From Gallionella sp. (GTDB lineage: Bacteria > Pseudomonadota > Gammaproteobacteria > Burkholderiales > Gallionellaceae): a DNA stretch of 64,000 nt. Of this stretch, positions 41,104 to 51,419 are shown one piece after another; the first letter of the stretch is position 1, and the number at the start of each line of letters is the position of its first letter. Position numbers and translations under genes: made by a program. The notes under the pieces were generated by a model. That model saw only the letters and a list, made by a program, of their open reading frames with translations. It had not been told where the DNA came from and did no database searches. The DNA is taken from positions 1,012,326 to 1,076,325 of the forward strand of contig JAQVVH010000001.1 in assembly GCA_028699065.1 (NCBI GenBank). Reading direction: 5' to 3'.

Positions 41104-41391
41104 CTATTCAATCACTTTGGGAACAAGGTAGAGCCCGGCTTCGACTTGTGGCGCAATGCGCTGGAAGGCGTCGCGCTGGTCGGATTCCGTAACCCGGTCT
41201 TCGCGCAGGCGCTGGGACAAATCCTGGCTGTGGGACATGGGTTCGACGCCGCTGGTATCGACGGCCTGCATTTCCGCGATCAGGTCAAAAATGCCATTTA
41301 GCTGGGCGCGGGCGGTTTCGATTTCCTCGCCGGTCATGGCCAGCCGCGCCAGCCGGGCGACTTTTTCGACATCCTGGGTGCTTAAAGACAT
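41104..41391 (-). CDS. gatC: Aspartyl/glutamyl-tRNA amidotransferase subunit C
   Basis: GatC is the small (95-residue) belt subunit that wraps GatA and GatB and stabilises the complex. The N-terminal LSTQDVEKVARLARLAMTGE and the C-terminal RVTESDQRDAFQRIAP are typical. It is the first gene of gatCAB and diverges from mreB across 84 bases. Confidence 0.95.
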   Translation of the reverse strand: MSLSTQDVEKVARLARLAMTGEEIETARAQLNGIFDLIAEMQAVDTSGVEPMSHSQDLSQRLREDRVTESDQRDAFQRIAPQVEAGLYLVPKVIE

Positions 41392-41404
41392 GGCAAAAAT
41401 GTTC

Positions 41405-41431
41405 TTGAAATTCGGGCCAATAGGGTATCAT
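41405..41431 (+). promoter_or_regulatory. Predicted mreB promoter
   Basis: TTGAAA (41405-41410) and TATCAT (41426-41431) are spaced by 15 bases in the gatC|mreB divergent gap. The spacer is short for a sigma-70 site, so the assignment is tentative. Confidence 0.4.
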
Positions 41432-41460
41432 ACGCGCCCTCGGCAGGCACACCTCTTTAG

Positions 41461-42519
<1,059 letters not shown>

Positions 42520-42529
42520 TCATTCCGGT

Positions 42530-42608
42530 GCAGCGGAAGCCGGAAAATTTTCTGAACTCCGCTGCTTCGGGCGGGCGTGTGTCGCACCCGCCCGTTTTCT
42601 TTTTTTGC
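42530..42608 (+). terminator. Tandem hairpins with T-run between mreB and mreC
   Basis: GCAGCGGA (42530-42537) pairs with TCCGCTGC (42558-42565). Directly after, CGGGCGGG (42568-42575) pairs with CCCGCCCG (42587-42594), followed by TTTTCTTTTTTTT. The second hairpin is a good intrinsic terminator. It probably attenuates transcription into mreC and sets MreB in excess over MreCD. Confidence 0.82.
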
Positions 42609-42614
42609 GCCTAG

Positions 42615-43490
42615 ATGGATAGTACGCAACAAGTTCCTTTCTTCAATCGGGGGCCTGGCCCGGTAGTTCGGCTGGTGTTTTTTGCCGTACTGTCGCTGCT
42701 GTTGCTATTTGCCGACGCCCGTTACCACTATCTCGAATCCGCACGCAGTGTGTTATCGGTTGTGCTGTCGCCCTTGCAGCGCACGGCGGCTTTCCCGGGG
42801 TCGCTGTGGCGTCAGGCGGGCGATTTTTTTGTTACCCAGGACAGTCTGGTGGACGAAAACTTGCGGCTGCACCGACAGCATGAGCAGGATGCGGCGCAGC
42901 TTTTGCAGCTGCAGGCATTGCAGGAAGAGAACCGGCAGCTGCGGAACTTGATGGAGTTGCCCGCCCGCGCTGCGCTGAAAACTTATCCCGTAGAGATTAT
43001 TTATACCGAACGCGACGCGTTCAAGCGCAAGGTGATCGTCAGCAGGGGGGAGGATGCCCAGCTTAAGGCGGGTCAGATCGTCATGGATGATGGCGGCATC
43101 GTGGGCCAGTTGACGCGCATCTACCCGTGGATGTCGGAAGTCACCCTGATTACCGAAAGAAATTTCCCTGTGCCGGTGCAGGTGCTGCGAACAGGGTTGC
43201 GAACCATTGCTTTCGGTGCGGGAGATACCAGTCGCCTGAGCCTGCGCTATTTGCCGGTCAGCGCGGATGTACAGAGCGGCGATTTGCTGGTGACTTCCGG
43301 AATCGACAGAATCTATCCTGCGGGCATTCCCGTCGCGAAGGTCGTGAAGGTCGAGCGGGATGCCAGTTATCCTTTTGCACGCGTGTCTTGTATGCCGGTG
43401 GGCGGTGTGGACAGTCATCGTCATTTGCTCGTGGTCTCCGGCCCCGGGGCAGTTGCGGTGTCCCCAGAGGCAATGGCGGGAGCTAAATAA
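42615..43490 (+). CDS. mreC: Rod shape-determining protein MreC
   Basis: MreC is a bitopic inner-membrane protein whose periplasmic beta domains activate the PBP2-RodA elongation synthase. It has 291 residues with a helix at about 15-32, a coiled coil at about 70-112 and two beta domains containing VIVSRGEDAQLKAGQIV and GDLLVTSGIDRIYPAGIPVAKV. mreD follows after 2 bases. Confidence 0.95.
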   Translation: MDSTQQVPFFNRGPGPVVRLVFFAVLSLLLLFADARYHYLESARSVLSVVLSPLQRTAAFPGSLWRQAGDFFVTQDSLVDENLRLHRQHEQDAAQLLQLQALQEENRQLRNLMELPARAALKTYPVEIIYTERDAFKRKVIVSRGEDAQLKAGQIVMDDGGIVGQLTRIYPWMSEVTLITERNFPVPVQVLRTGLRTIAFGAGDTSRLSLRYLPVSADVQSGDLLVTSGIDRIYPAGIPVAKVVKVERDASYPFARVSCMPVGGVDSHRHLLVVSGPGAVAVSPEAMAGAK

Positions 43491-43492
43491 CT

Positions 43493-44005
43493 ATGTACCG
43501 TAATAGCCAAGCCGAAATTTTACGTCCGGTCAGTCCGCTCCTGGTGTTGGCGACGGTCGTGTTGGCGCTGTTGCTCAATAGCTTGCCCTGGGAGGGGATC
43601 TGGCTGGATTTGCGCCCGGATTTTGTGGCGCTGGTGCTGCTCTACTGGAGCTTGTATCACCCGAATCGTTTGGGTATCGGGCTGGCCTGGGCGGTGGGGA
43701 TGCTGGCCGATGTCGTTGATGCCAGCCTGTTCGGCCAGCATGCGCTGGCTTACACCGTGCTGGCATTCGGCGGTGCCGTGTTGCACCGGCGCCTGCAGAT
43801 GTTTGAGTTGCGCGAGCAGACAGCGCAGGTGTTTGGCATTCTGGTGCTGACCTATGGTGTATACGCCTTGGTTCACTGGCAGGTAAACGGTTATGTGGCC
43901 TGGACCTATTTTCTGGGTTGCCTGACCTCCGCGTTAATATGGATTCCGCTGGGCTCGCTGCTGGGGGCGATGGGGCGACGACGGGCGGAACGACGCTTCT
44001 CATGA
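43493..44005 (+). CDS. mreD: Rod shape-determining protein MreD
   Basis: A 170-residue polytopic inner-membrane protein with about five hydrophobic helices. The conserved stretch LRPDFVALVLLYWSLY leads into the membrane core GIGLAWAVGMLADVVD, both typical of MreD. It links MreC to the elongasome. It overlaps mrdA by ATGA. Confidence 0.94.
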   Translation: MYRNSQAEILRPVSPLLVLATVVLALLLNSLPWEGIWLDLRPDFVALVLLYWSLYHPNRLGIGLAWAVGMLADVVDASLFGQHALAYTVLAFGGAVLHRRLQMFELREQTAQVFGILVLTYGVYALVHWQVNGYVAWTYFLGCLTSALIWIPLGSLLGAMGRRRAERRFS

Positions 44006-45903
44006 ATTCGCGTGCCGAGTTGCGTGACTCCCAACGCGAGATTTCCCGTTTCCAGCTGCGGCTGGCGGTGGGGATCGGTTTTGTGCTGGTGCTGTTTGGC
44101 ATTTTGCTGGTCCGATTCTTTTATCTGCAGGTGGTGCGCCACGATTACTACGTCACGCTGGCTGAAAACAACCGCATTTCGCTGGTCCCTATTGTTCCCA
44201 ATCGCGGATTGATTCTGGACCGCAATGGGGTTGTGCTGGCCCATAACTTCTCCGGTTATACCCTCGAAATTACGCCCAGCAAGGTGGCAAACCTTGAAGC
44301 GACGATCAACGATCTGGCAACGCTGGTTGAGATCTCGCCGCGAGACCGGCGGCGTTTCAAGAAGCTGATGATTGAGCGCCGCAACTTTGAGACCCTGATC
44401 ATCCGCAACAAACTCAGCGATGAAGAGGTGGCACGCTTTGCCGCGCAGCAGTTCCGTTTTCCCGGAGTTGAGATCAAAGCGCGGTTGTTTCGCGACTATC
44501 CCTACGGCGAAGCGATGGCGCATATGCTGGGCTACATCGGGCGGATCAACCAGAAAGATGCCGACCGGCTGGAAGAGGCCGAGCTTGCCGCAAATTATCG
44601 TGGCACCGATTACATCGGAAAAACCGGGCTGGAGCAGTTTTATGAAAACGAATTGCACGGTACGACCGGCTTTGAAGAAGTTGAGGTTGATTCCAGCGGT
44701 CGGGCGATTCGGATTCTCTCGCGCACCGCGCCCGTGTCGGGCAACACGCTGGTGTTGAGTGTCGATGCCAAATTGCAGGAAGTGGCGGTGCAGGCTTTTG
44801 GCAATTACCGCGGCGCAATGGTGGCGATTGATCCGACCAATGGCGAGGTGCTGGCATTTGTCAGCAAGCCCGGTTTTGATCCCTCGCTGTTTATCGATGG
44901 CATCGACCCGCAAAGCTGGGATGAGTTGAACAATTCGCCGGACACGCCATTGAACAATCGCGCCTTGCGCGGGCAGTATCCGCCGGGATCCACCATCAAA
45001 CCGTTCATGGCCCTGACCGGGCTGCATTTCAAAACCCGCGCGCCGTCGCGCACCATCTCCGACCCCGGTTATTTCACCTTGCCGGGCAGTAGCCACCGCT
45101 ATCGCGATTGGAAAAAGGAGGGCCACGGCAGTGTGGATCTGTTCAAGTCGATTGTCGTTTCCTGCGATACCTATTACTACGGGCTGGCAACGGAACTGGG
45201 GATAGACAAGATTTACAGTTATTTGTCCGAATTCGGTTTCGGTAAAAAAACCGGAATTGATATCGAAGGTGAAAGCGCAGGCCTGTTGCCCTCGCAGGAA
45301 TGGAAGGCAAAGCGCTACAAGCAAAAATGGTATCCGGGCGATACGGTCTCGGTGGGAATCGGTCAGGGCTATAACCTGGTGACCCCCATGCAGCTCGCCG
45401 TGGCAACAGCCGCGTTGGCCAATAACGGTGTTGTATATCAGCCGCATCTGGTGCGGGAAACGCGCAGCCCGAACGGTGACAAGGTTCGCAAAGCGCCCCA
45501 AGTGCAAACTTTCGATGCCCGGGTGCCGGCCGAACATCAGGATCTGGTTCGCCGGGCGATGATTGCAGTCACCCAGCCCGGTGGAACGGCGGTCATGGCA
45601 TCTGCCGGTGCACCGTATGCGATTGCCGGCAAGACCGGAACCGCGCAGGTCATCGGGATCAAGCAGGGCGCCAGCTATAACGAAAGCAGTGTTGCCGAGC
45701 GGCATCGCGACCATGCCTGGTTTATTGCCTATGCGCCGGCCGAGCAGCCAAAAATTGCGCTGGTTGTGCTTGCAGAAAACGGCGGACATGGCGGCGGCAC
45801 GGCTGCGCCGATTGCACGCAAGGTGATGGACTACTATTTGCTGGGCAAACTGCCTGATGCGCCGGTGATTGCCCCGGCCGATGCGGAGGCCGAAAATGAC
45901 TAG
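44002..45903 (+). CDS. mrdA: Penicillin-binding protein 2
   Basis: Class B PBP, the transpeptidase of the elongation complex working with RodA. The start MNSRAELRDSQREISRFQLR gives 633 residues. One helix at about 22-42 is followed by the pedestal domain (PNRGLILDRNGVVLAHN) and the transpeptidase domain with SxxK in PGSTIKPFMAL, SxN in VVSCDTYYY (Ser-Cys-Asp variant, common in PBP2) and KTG in AGKTGTAQV. It overlaps mreD and rodA, which implies coordinated expression. Confidence 0.96.
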   Translation: MNSRAELRDSQREISRFQLRLAVGIGFVLVLFGILLVRFFYLQVVRHDYYVTLAENNRISLVPIVPNRGLILDRNGVVLAHNFSGYTLEITPSKVANLEATINDLATLVEISPRDRRRFKKLMIERRNFETLIIRNKLSDEEVARFAAQQFRFPGVEIKARLFRDYPYGEAMAHMLGYIGRINQKDADRLEEAELAANYRGTDYIGKTGLEQFYENELHGTTGFEEVEVDSSGRAIRILSRTAPVSGNTLVLSVDAKLQEVAVQAFGNYRGAMVAIDPTNGEVLAFVSKPGFDPSLFIDGIDPQSWDELNNSPDTPLNNRALRGQYPPGSTIKPFMALTGLHFKTRAPSRTISDPGYFTLPGSSHRYRDWKKEGHGSVDLFKSIVVSCDTYYYGLATELGIDKIYSYLSEFGFGKKTGIDIEGESAGLLPSQEWKAKRYKQKWYPGDTVSVGIGQGYNLVTPMQLAVATAALANNGVVYQPHLVRETRSPNGDKVRKAPQVQTFDARVPAEHQDLVRRAMIAVTQPGGTAVMASAGAPYAIAGKTGTAQVIGIKQGASYNESSVAERHRDHAWFIAYAPAEQPKIALVVLAENGGHGGGTAAPIARKVMDYYLLGKLPDAPVIAPADAEAEND

Positions 45904-46993
45904 GCAGCAACTCTGGCGCCGTTTTAATGCTCATCTCGACCGGCCTTTGCTGATTGGGATTCTGCTGCTGCTGCTGGTTAGTTTGCTGGTGCTGTTTAGC
46001 GCCGACAATGCCAGCATCGATCAGGCGCTCAAGCAGATGATCAATATCGGTGTGGCATTCACCCTGATGTGGCTAATCGCCAATTTACCGTTGCATTATT
46101 TGATGCGCAGTGCCATCCCGGTTTATTTGCTGGGGCTGGGGTTGCTGGTAGGCGTGGCGTTGTTCGGGGAAATCAGTCACGGTGCGCGACGCTGGCTCAA
46201 TATCGGGGTGGCGACGATCCAGCCTTCCGAGTTGATGAAGATCGGCGTGCCGCTGATGATGGCTTGGTATTTTGAAAAATATGAAGCTTCGCTGGGATTG
46301 CGTCATTACCTTGTCGCGACCATTTTGTTGCTGATGCCCGTCGCGCTGATTGCGCGTCAGCCGGATCTGGGCACCGCTTTGCTGATTGCCGCGAGCGGAT
46401 TTTATGTGCTGTTTCTTGCCGGTCTGAGCTGGAAAATTATTGCCGGCTTGTTTGCCGGCGCGTTGGCGAGTGCGCCTGTGCTGTGGTCGATGCTGCACGA
46501 TTACCAGCGCCACCGGATTTTGATGCTGTTCGATCCCAGCCAGGATGCGCTGGGCAAGGGGTATCACACGATTCAGGCAACCATTGCGGTCGGCTCTGGC
46601 GGGGTGCTGGGCAAGGGTTATCTCAATGGGACTCAAGGACGCCTGGACTTTCTGCCGGAGCGGACGACGGATTTTATTTTTGCGGTGTATGCGGAAGAGT
46701 TTGGGTTGATCGGTAATCTCATATTGCTGGGTGTTTACCTGTATGTAATCGGGCGCGGTTTCGCGATTACCGCAAATGCGTCGACCTATTTCACCCGGCT
46801 CATGGCCGGCTCGATTACGCTGACTTTTGCGACCTACGCCTTTGTAAACATGGGGATGGTCAGCGGTATTTTGCCGGTGGTGGGTGTGCCGTTGCCGCTG
46901 GTCAGTTATGGGGGCACCTCAATGCTGACCCTGCTGCTGGGGTTTGGTATCCTCATGAGCATTGAGACCCACAAAAAACTTGTCCAAACTTGA
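45896..46993 (+). CDS. rodA: Peptidoglycan glycosyltransferase RodA (SEDS family)
   Basis: RodA polymerises lateral-wall peptidoglycan as partner of PBP2. The start MTRQQLWRRFNAHLDRPLL gives 365 residues with about ten membrane helices. SEDS signatures: GARRWLNIG, QPSELMKIGVPL, RQPDLGTALL, the catalytic-loop FLPERTTDFIFAVYAEEFG and VPLPLVSYGGTSML. The start lies 8 bases inside mrdA. Confidence 0.97.
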   Translation: MTRQQLWRRFNAHLDRPLLIGILLLLLVSLLVLFSADNASIDQALKQMINIGVAFTLMWLIANLPLHYLMRSAIPVYLLGLGLLVGVALFGEISHGARRWLNIGVATIQPSELMKIGVPLMMAWYFEKYEASLGLRHYLVATILLLMPVALIARQPDLGTALLIAASGFYVLFLAGLSWKIIAGLFAGALASAPVLWSMLHDYQRHRILMLFDPSQDALGKGYHTIQATIAVGSGGVLGKGYLNGTQGRLDFLPERTTDFIFAVYAEEFGLIGNLILLGVYLYVIGRGFAITANASTYFTRLMAGSITLTFATYAFVNMGMVSGILPVVGVPLPLVSYGGTSMLTLLLGFGILMSIETHKKLVQT

Positions 46994-47006
46994 GAGGAAT
47001 CAACGG

Positions 47007-47954
47007 ATGAAGAACAAATTTCCCGTGCTCGTATTGATGAGCTTGATGCTGGCGGCCTGCAGCACGCAGCCGCAGCGCAAGGTCGAAATCCGCAGCACAC
47101 CCGCGCCCGTGGAAAGCCGTGACGGCAGCACGCCGCAGACAGTGACGGCGCCTGGCGGCGGGGGATATTTGGCCGGCGATGGGCCGGGGGCAGATATTCC
47201 GCCCAATCTGGAGCAGATTCCCGATGCCGTGCCGCAAGCCGAACCGCTGCATCGTTATGCCAACCGCCCGTATGTTGCGCTGGGCAAAACCTACACGCCG
47301 ATTGCGATTGCCGGACGCTACAAGGAGCGCGGTATCGCATCCTGGTATGGCAAAAAATTTCACGGCCAGCGCACCTCCAGCGGTGAGGTGTACGACATGT
47401 ACGGCATGACCGCCGCGCATCCGATTCTGCCGATTCCCAGCTATGCGCGCGTGACCAATCTTGCCACCGGAAAATCCGTGGTCGTGCGCGTTAATGACCG
47501 CGGGCCCTTTTTGCATGACCGTATTATGGATTTGTCCTACACGGCGGCACACAAGCTCGGCGTGATTGGCAATGGCAGCGGCAGGGTTGAGGTGGAAAGT
47601 CTAGCGCCCGGAGCGGTGATCCAGGTCGCGGAAAAAGCAGAAACACCTCAAGTTCGTGAATTGCCCAAAGTTGAACCGTCGGAATCGGCGCCGGCGCCGG
47701 TGCCGCAAGTGGTTGCCGGCGGCAAGGTTTACCTGCAGCTGGGGGCGTTCAAATCCCGCGAAGCGGCTGAAAGCTTCATGGCCAAAATGAACGCCGAATT
47801 GGGAAATGTCGGACAGACTTTCAGCCTATATGCCAGAGGTGGGTTGACGCGCGTCCATCTCGGGCCTTTTGCGGACCAGCAGTCCGCGCGCCTGAGCGCC
47901 GAAGATCTGCAGGGACGCCTGGGTTTCAAGCCCATGGTAAGCGTGCGCGACTGA
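47007..47954 (+). CDS. rlpA: Septal ring lytic transglycosylase RlpA family lipoprotein
   Basis: A 315-residue lipoprotein (lipobox LAAC, Cys18). After a low-complexity linker comes the double-psi beta-barrel domain with GIASWYGKKFHGQRTSSGE and VRVNDRGPFLHDRIMDLS, which holds the expected acidic active residue. A C-terminal SPOR domain follows (about 235-313, YLQLGAFKSREAAESFMAKM). RlpA cleaves denuded glycan at the septum in Pseudomonas. It is last in the mreC-rodA run and has its own GAGAGGAAT ribosome binding site. Confidence 0.94.
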   Translation: MKNKFPVLVLMSLMLAACSTQPQRKVEIRSTPAPVESRDGSTPQTVTAPGGGGYLAGDGPGADIPPNLEQIPDAVPQAEPLHRYANRPYVALGKTYTPIAIAGRYKERGIASWYGKKFHGQRTSSGEVYDMYGMTAAHPILPIPSYARVTNLATGKSVVVRVNDRGPFLHDRIMDLSYTAAHKLGVIGNGSGRVEVESLAPGAVIQVAEKAETPQVRELPKVEPSESAPAPVPQVVAGGKVYLQLGAFKSREAAESFMAKMNAELGNVGQTFSLYARGGLTRVHLGPFADQQSARLSAEDLQGRLGFKPMVSVRD

Positions 47955-48002
47955 GTTCGGAGAACATAAATAAACCTGCCGCGCGACTTGTTCGAAGCGC
48001 CT

Positions 48003-48908
48003 TCAGGATTTCTTTTTGGCACGCGGGTGGGCCGCGTCGTAGATTTTGCTGAGATACTGAAAATCTAGGTGCGTATACACCTGCGTGGTCGAGATGCTGG
48101 CATGTCCCAGCATTTCCTGCACTGCGCGCAAGTCGCCTGAAGATTGCAGGACGTGGGTGGCGAACGAGTGACGCAACAGATGCGGGTGCACGTTGCTGCT
48201 CAGGCCTTGTTTGACGCCCCATTTTTTCAGTTGGAGTTGCACGACGCGCGGGCTGATGCGCTTGCCACGGGCGCCGACAAATAGTGCAACTTCCTCCGGC
48301 TGGGCCCGCCCCGGCCGGATCTTGAGCCAGGCCTGCAGCGCGGCCAGCGCGTAACTGCCCAGCGGCACGATGCGTGTCTTGTTGCCTTTACCGGTGACCC
48401 GCACTTCGGCCGCCACCATGTCGATCGCGGTCGGATCGAGTCCGACCAGTTCCGCCAAGCGCAGTCCCGAAGAGTAGAACAGTTCAAACATGGCTTTGTC
48501 GCGAATGGCTTCGGGCGAGTCGGCCGGGAGATCAACCAGTCGCGCAGCCTCATCCGGCGATAGCGCCTGCGGTAATAACTTGGGCGATTTTGGCGCGCGC
48601 AGCCCGACGCAGGGGTTGTCGGACAAGCCGTGATCGCGGATCAGGTAGGCAAAAAATCCGCGCCAGGCGGAAAGCATGCGGGCCAGTGAACGTCCGCCCA
48701 GTCCCGCGCTGTGCCGTTGTCCGACGAAGCGCCGGATGTCGTGGGATTTGAGGGTGTCCAGCGGCATGTCTCCGGCCAGCGCAAACAGCTGGCGCAGATC
48801 GCGGGCGTAGTTTTCAGCCGTCAGTTCGGAATAGCGTTTTTCGTTGCGCAACCAGGCCAGATAACCTTGCAGATAAAGGTCGTTCCGGTCTGCCGCGCAC
48901 GCGTTCAT
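48003..48908 (-). CDS. xerC: Tyrosine recombinase XerC
   Basis: XerC resolves chromosome dimers at dif with XerD. The 301-residue protein has the SAM-like N-terminal domain and the catalytic domain with Arg in SSGLRLAELVGLD, HxxR in HLLRHSFATHVL, HAS in LGHASISTTQVYTHLD and the nucleophile Tyr within that last segment. It is the last gene of the dapF-DUF484-xerC group, and this order also occurs in gammaproteobacteria. It is a housekeeping recombinase, not a sign of a mobile element. Confidence 0.94.
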   Translation of the reverse strand: MNACAADRNDLYLQGYLAWLRNEKRYSELTAENYARDLRQLFALAGDMPLDTLKSHDIRRFVGQRHSAGLGGRSLARMLSAWRGFFAYLIRDHGLSDNPCVGLRAPKSPKLLPQALSPDEAARLVDLPADSPEAIRDKAMFELFYSSGLRLAELVGLDPTAIDMVAAEVRVTGKGNKTRIVPLGSYALAALQAWLKIRPGRAQPEEVALFVGARGKRISPRVVQLQLKKWGVKQGLSSNVHPHLLRHSFATHVLQSSGDLRAVQEMLGHASISTTQVYTHLDFQYLSKIYDAAHPRAKKKS

Positions 48909-49531
48909 GCCGGCAGATGAGGGTGCAGGGCGGCACCGACGGCATCGGAAATCCGTTGCAAAAACAGGGTGCCCATTTCGGGATAGAAGCGCTGCTTGTC
49001 TTCGCTGGCGAGTACCAGCAGGCCGATACTTTCACTGCCCGCATGCAGCGGCAGATAGGCAAAGGAATGCAGTTGTTGCCCGGCTTCACCGAACCAGTCG
49101 GCGGTATCGTGTGCCGCCTGGTGCAGACAAACCGGATGTGCCTGGCTGTCGGTAAAACTCAGCACTTCAGCGCTGGGCGGCGTGATTGCCCAAAGACGCA
49201 GGGTCGCGTGGGGCACCGCAAAAATCTGTTGCAGCAGATGGGGGGCGAGTTCCTGAAGCGTGGCAAGATCGCGTGCCGCAAAGAGCGCAAGGATGAACTC
49301 GTGCACTTTCTGTTGCAGACCCTCGTTTTCGCGGGCATTAGCAAGCAGTTCGTGCATCTGCTTTTCCAGGGCGTGATTTTTTTCGCGTAGCGCAATCAGC
49401 TGGCGCTCGGACAGGGAAATTGTGCGCCCGCCATGCGGATGTGGCAGGTTAATTTCGGTGAGCAGGTCCAGATGCGCTTCGAAAAAATCCGGATGGTCCT
49501 GCAAATACTGCGCGATCTCTTCACTTCTCAT
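48905..49531 (-). CDS. DUF484 family protein
   Basis: A 208-residue cytoplasmic protein of the DUF484 (YigA) family. The N-terminal [21 protein letters not shown] is the family signature. Next is a coiled-coil stretch, then a GAF-like domain (about 100-205) with [21 protein letters not shown]. The function is unknown; its constant position between dapF and xerC is the best clue. It overlaps both neighbours by four bases. Confidence 0.9.
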   Translation of the reverse strand: MRSEEIAQYLQDHPDFFEAHLDLLTEINLPHPHGGRTISLSERQLIALREKNHALEKQMHELLANARENEGLQQKVHEFILALFAARDLATLQELAPHLLQQIFAVPHATLRLWAITPPSAEVLSFTDSQAHPVCLHQAAHDTADWFGEAGQQLHSFAYLPLHAGSESIGLLVLASEDKQRFYPEMGTLFLQRISDAVGAALHPHLPA

Positions 49532-50370
49532 ATTGCTTCCTCCAAGGTAATTTCGCCTTCAAATACGCTGACCGCCGGGCCGGTCATCCAGACCGGCTGA
49601 CCATCGCCTTCCCAGCGGATGCTCAGCAGTCCGCCGCAGGTGTCTACATTTACGACCGGATCAAGCAGGCCGCGCCGGATGCCGGTAACCACGGCTGCAC
49701 AGGCGCCGGTGCCGCAGGACAGGGTTTCGCCGCTGCCGCGCTCGTAAACGCGCAAACGGATATTCCGGCGGTCGATCACTTGCATAAAGCCGGCATTAAC
49801 CCGGCGCGGGAAGCGCGGGTGGTTTTCAATCAGGGGGCCCTGCGTGGCAACCGGCGCCTGCGTGACATCGCCGACAACCTGCACCGCGTGCGGGTTGCCC
49901 ATGGACAGGGCGGTAATTTGCACAGTGTTGTGATCCATCGTCAGCGGTTGAATGACAGCTTCGCTGTCGCTATTGAACGGGATGCGCGCGGGATCGAAGA
50001 CCGGCGCGCCCATGTTGACGGTGACCCGCCCGTCATCTTCCAGCCGCGGAGAGATCAGCCCGCTATGGGTTTCCACCACAATTTCACGCTTGGCGGTGAG
50101 TCCCTGATCGTGCACGAAACGGACAAAACAGCGCGCACCGTTACCGCATTGTTCCACTTCACCCCCGTCGGCATTGAAAATCCGGTAGCGGAAATCCGCC
50201 TCGGGGTGGCGCGCGGCTTCAACCAGCAGAATCTGGTCGCAGCCAATACCAAAATGGCGGTCGGCGAGAAAGCACAATTGGGCGGCGCGGAGATTGATGG
50301 ACTGGCGGATGCCGTCGAGCACGACAAAGTCGTTACCGGCGCCGTGCATTTTGGTGAATCGCAGGTTCAT
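49528..50370 (-). CDS. dapF: Diaminopimelate epimerase
   Basis: DapF interconverts LL- and meso-diaminopimelate for lysine and peptidoglycan. The start [20 protein letters not shown] gives 280 residues; the frame extends upstream but the family begins here. The catalytic cysteines are in [13 protein letters not shown] and [13 protein letters not shown]. It overlaps tag by four bases. Confidence 0.96.
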   Translation of the reverse strand: MNLRFTKMHGAGNDFVVLDGIRQSINLRAAQLCFLADRHFGIGCDQILLVEAARHPEADFRYRIFNADGGEVEQCGNGARCFVRFVHDQGLTAKREIVVETHSGLISPRLEDDGRVTVNMGAPVFDPARIPFNSDSEAVIQPLTMDHNTVQITALSMGNPHAVQVVGDVTQAPVATQGPLIENHPRFPRRVNAGFMQVIDRRNIRLRVYERGSGETLSCGTGACAAVVTGIRRGLLDPVVNVDTCGGLLSIRWEGDGQPVWMTGPAVSVFEGEITLEEAI

Positions 50371-50936
50371 GCGCTTAAAAGTTCCTTGTGTCTGAAGCAG
50401 GACGTCAGGTGATCGTTCACCATGCCGGTGGCCTGCATGAAGGCATAACAAATTGTGCTACCCACAAATTTGAATCCACGCCGCTTTAGTTCCCGGCTCA
50501 TGGCGTCCGAGGCCGGTGTGCTGGCTGGGACTTCTGCGAGATTGCGCCAGTGATTCTGCTGTGTCCGCCCCTCGATAAACTGCCAGACAAACCGGTCGAA
50601 GCTACCGAATTCGTCTTGTGTCGCCAAAAAGCTTTGGGCATTGGTCACGACGGATTGCACTTTCAATCGGTTGCGCACGATCCCCGGATTTTGCAGCAGC
50701 GATTCTATGTGATTCGCCTTGTAAGCGGCAATGCGGCCCGTATCGAAATTGTCGAAGGCCGAACGATAATTTTCACGCTTGCGCAGAATGGTCAGCCAGC
50801 TGAGTCCGGCTTGGCCACCTTCCAGTGTGAGAAATTCGAACAGCGTCCGGTCATCGTGTTGCGGTACGCCCCATTCGGTGTCGTGATATTGCCGGTAAAG
50901 CGGATCCAGTTCGCACCAGGTGCAGCGGGGTTTCAT
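50367..50936 (-). CDS. tag: DNA-3-methyladenine glycosylase I
   Basis: Tag excises 3-methyladenine from alkylated DNA. The start [19 protein letters not shown] gives 189 residues. The zinc-binding Cys and His residues at both ends (CTWC near the start, HLTSCFRH at the end), [22 protein letters not shown] cut by family-conserved aromatic residues, and GRTQQNHW are recognisable. The start overlaps the stop of the CoA-binding gene. Confidence 0.94.
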   Translation of the reverse strand: MKPRCTWCELDPLYRQYHDTEWGVPQHDDRTLFEFLTLEGGQAGLSWLTILRKRENYRSAFDNFDTGRIAAYKANHIESLLQNPGIVRNRLKVQSVVTNAQSFLATQDEFGSFDRFVWQFIEGRTQQNHWRNLAEVPASTPASDAMSRELKRRGFKFVGSTICYAFMQATGMVNDHLTSCFRHKELLSA

Positions 50937-51358
50937 CAGTGGTCGCCGCAAAGCTGAACGTAGTCGCGGAACATGCAGCGATCCATCACCACTTCGATGC
51001 CGGCTTGTTGCGCGCGCAATGCTTCGGCTTCATTAATCACACCGTCCTGCAACCACAGACGTTTGACGCCGAGACGGATGCAGCTGTCGACGATGGCGGG
51101 CATATGTTCAGGCGCGCGGAAGACATCCACAATATCCGGAATTTCGGGCAGGCTTTCAAGATCCGCGTACGCGGTTTCGCCCAGCACTTCGCTTACCAGC
51201 GGCCGAACGGGAATGATGCGGTAACCGAAGCCCTGCAGGGCTTGGGCGACGCGAAAGCTCGGACGCGACGGGTTGGGCGACAAGCCGAGCACCGCGACAC
51301 TACGGATATCGCGCAGTAACCGGCAGATGTCCGCAGGCGCGGGATTGGAAAAGGCCAT
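50936..51358 (-). CDS. CoA-binding domain protein (YccU family)
   Basis: A 140-residue Rossmann-fold protein from MAFSNPAPADICRLL. The segment SVAVLGLSPNPSRPSFRVAQ is the CoA-binding glycine loop, and LGVKRLWLQDGVINEEA-like residues (LWLQDGVINEAEAL) and the C-terminal VVMDRCMFRDY are typical of stand-alone succinyl-CoA-synthetase-like domains. No enzymatic role is established. It is first in the minus-strand run to xerC and diverges from the DUF294 gene. Confidence 0.9.
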   Translation of the reverse strand: MAFSNPAPADICRLLRDIRSVAVLGLSPNPSRPSFRVAQALQGFGYRIIPVRPLVSEVLGETAYADLESLPEIPDIVDVFRAPEHMPAIVDSCIRLGVKRLWLQDGVINEAEALRAQQAGIEVVMDRCMFRDYVQLCGDH

Positions 51359-51384
51359 GGTCGTTGTTCCCTGAATGATGTGGC

Positions 51385-51390
51385 TATAAT
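51385..51390 (+). promoter_or_regulatory. Consensus -10 upstream of the CBS/DUF294 gene
   Basis: TATAAT at 51385-51390 lies in the 61-base divergent gap, 29 bases before the GTG start. The best -35 (TTGTTC, 51364-51369) is only 15 bases upstream, so the promoter is tentative. Confidence 0.4.
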
Positions 51391-51419
51391 AAACCACTGT
51401 CCGATTGCGAGGGGTTCCC

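Noticed and set aside
43906..45789. A 627-codon minus-strand open frame covering mrdA
   Set aside because: Antisense to PBP2, low-complexity His/Arg-rich product without domains.
48003..48908. Tyrosine recombinase as possible sign of a mobile element
   Set aside because: It is the chromosomal XerC in its conserved dapF-DUF484-xerC position, with no attachment repeats.
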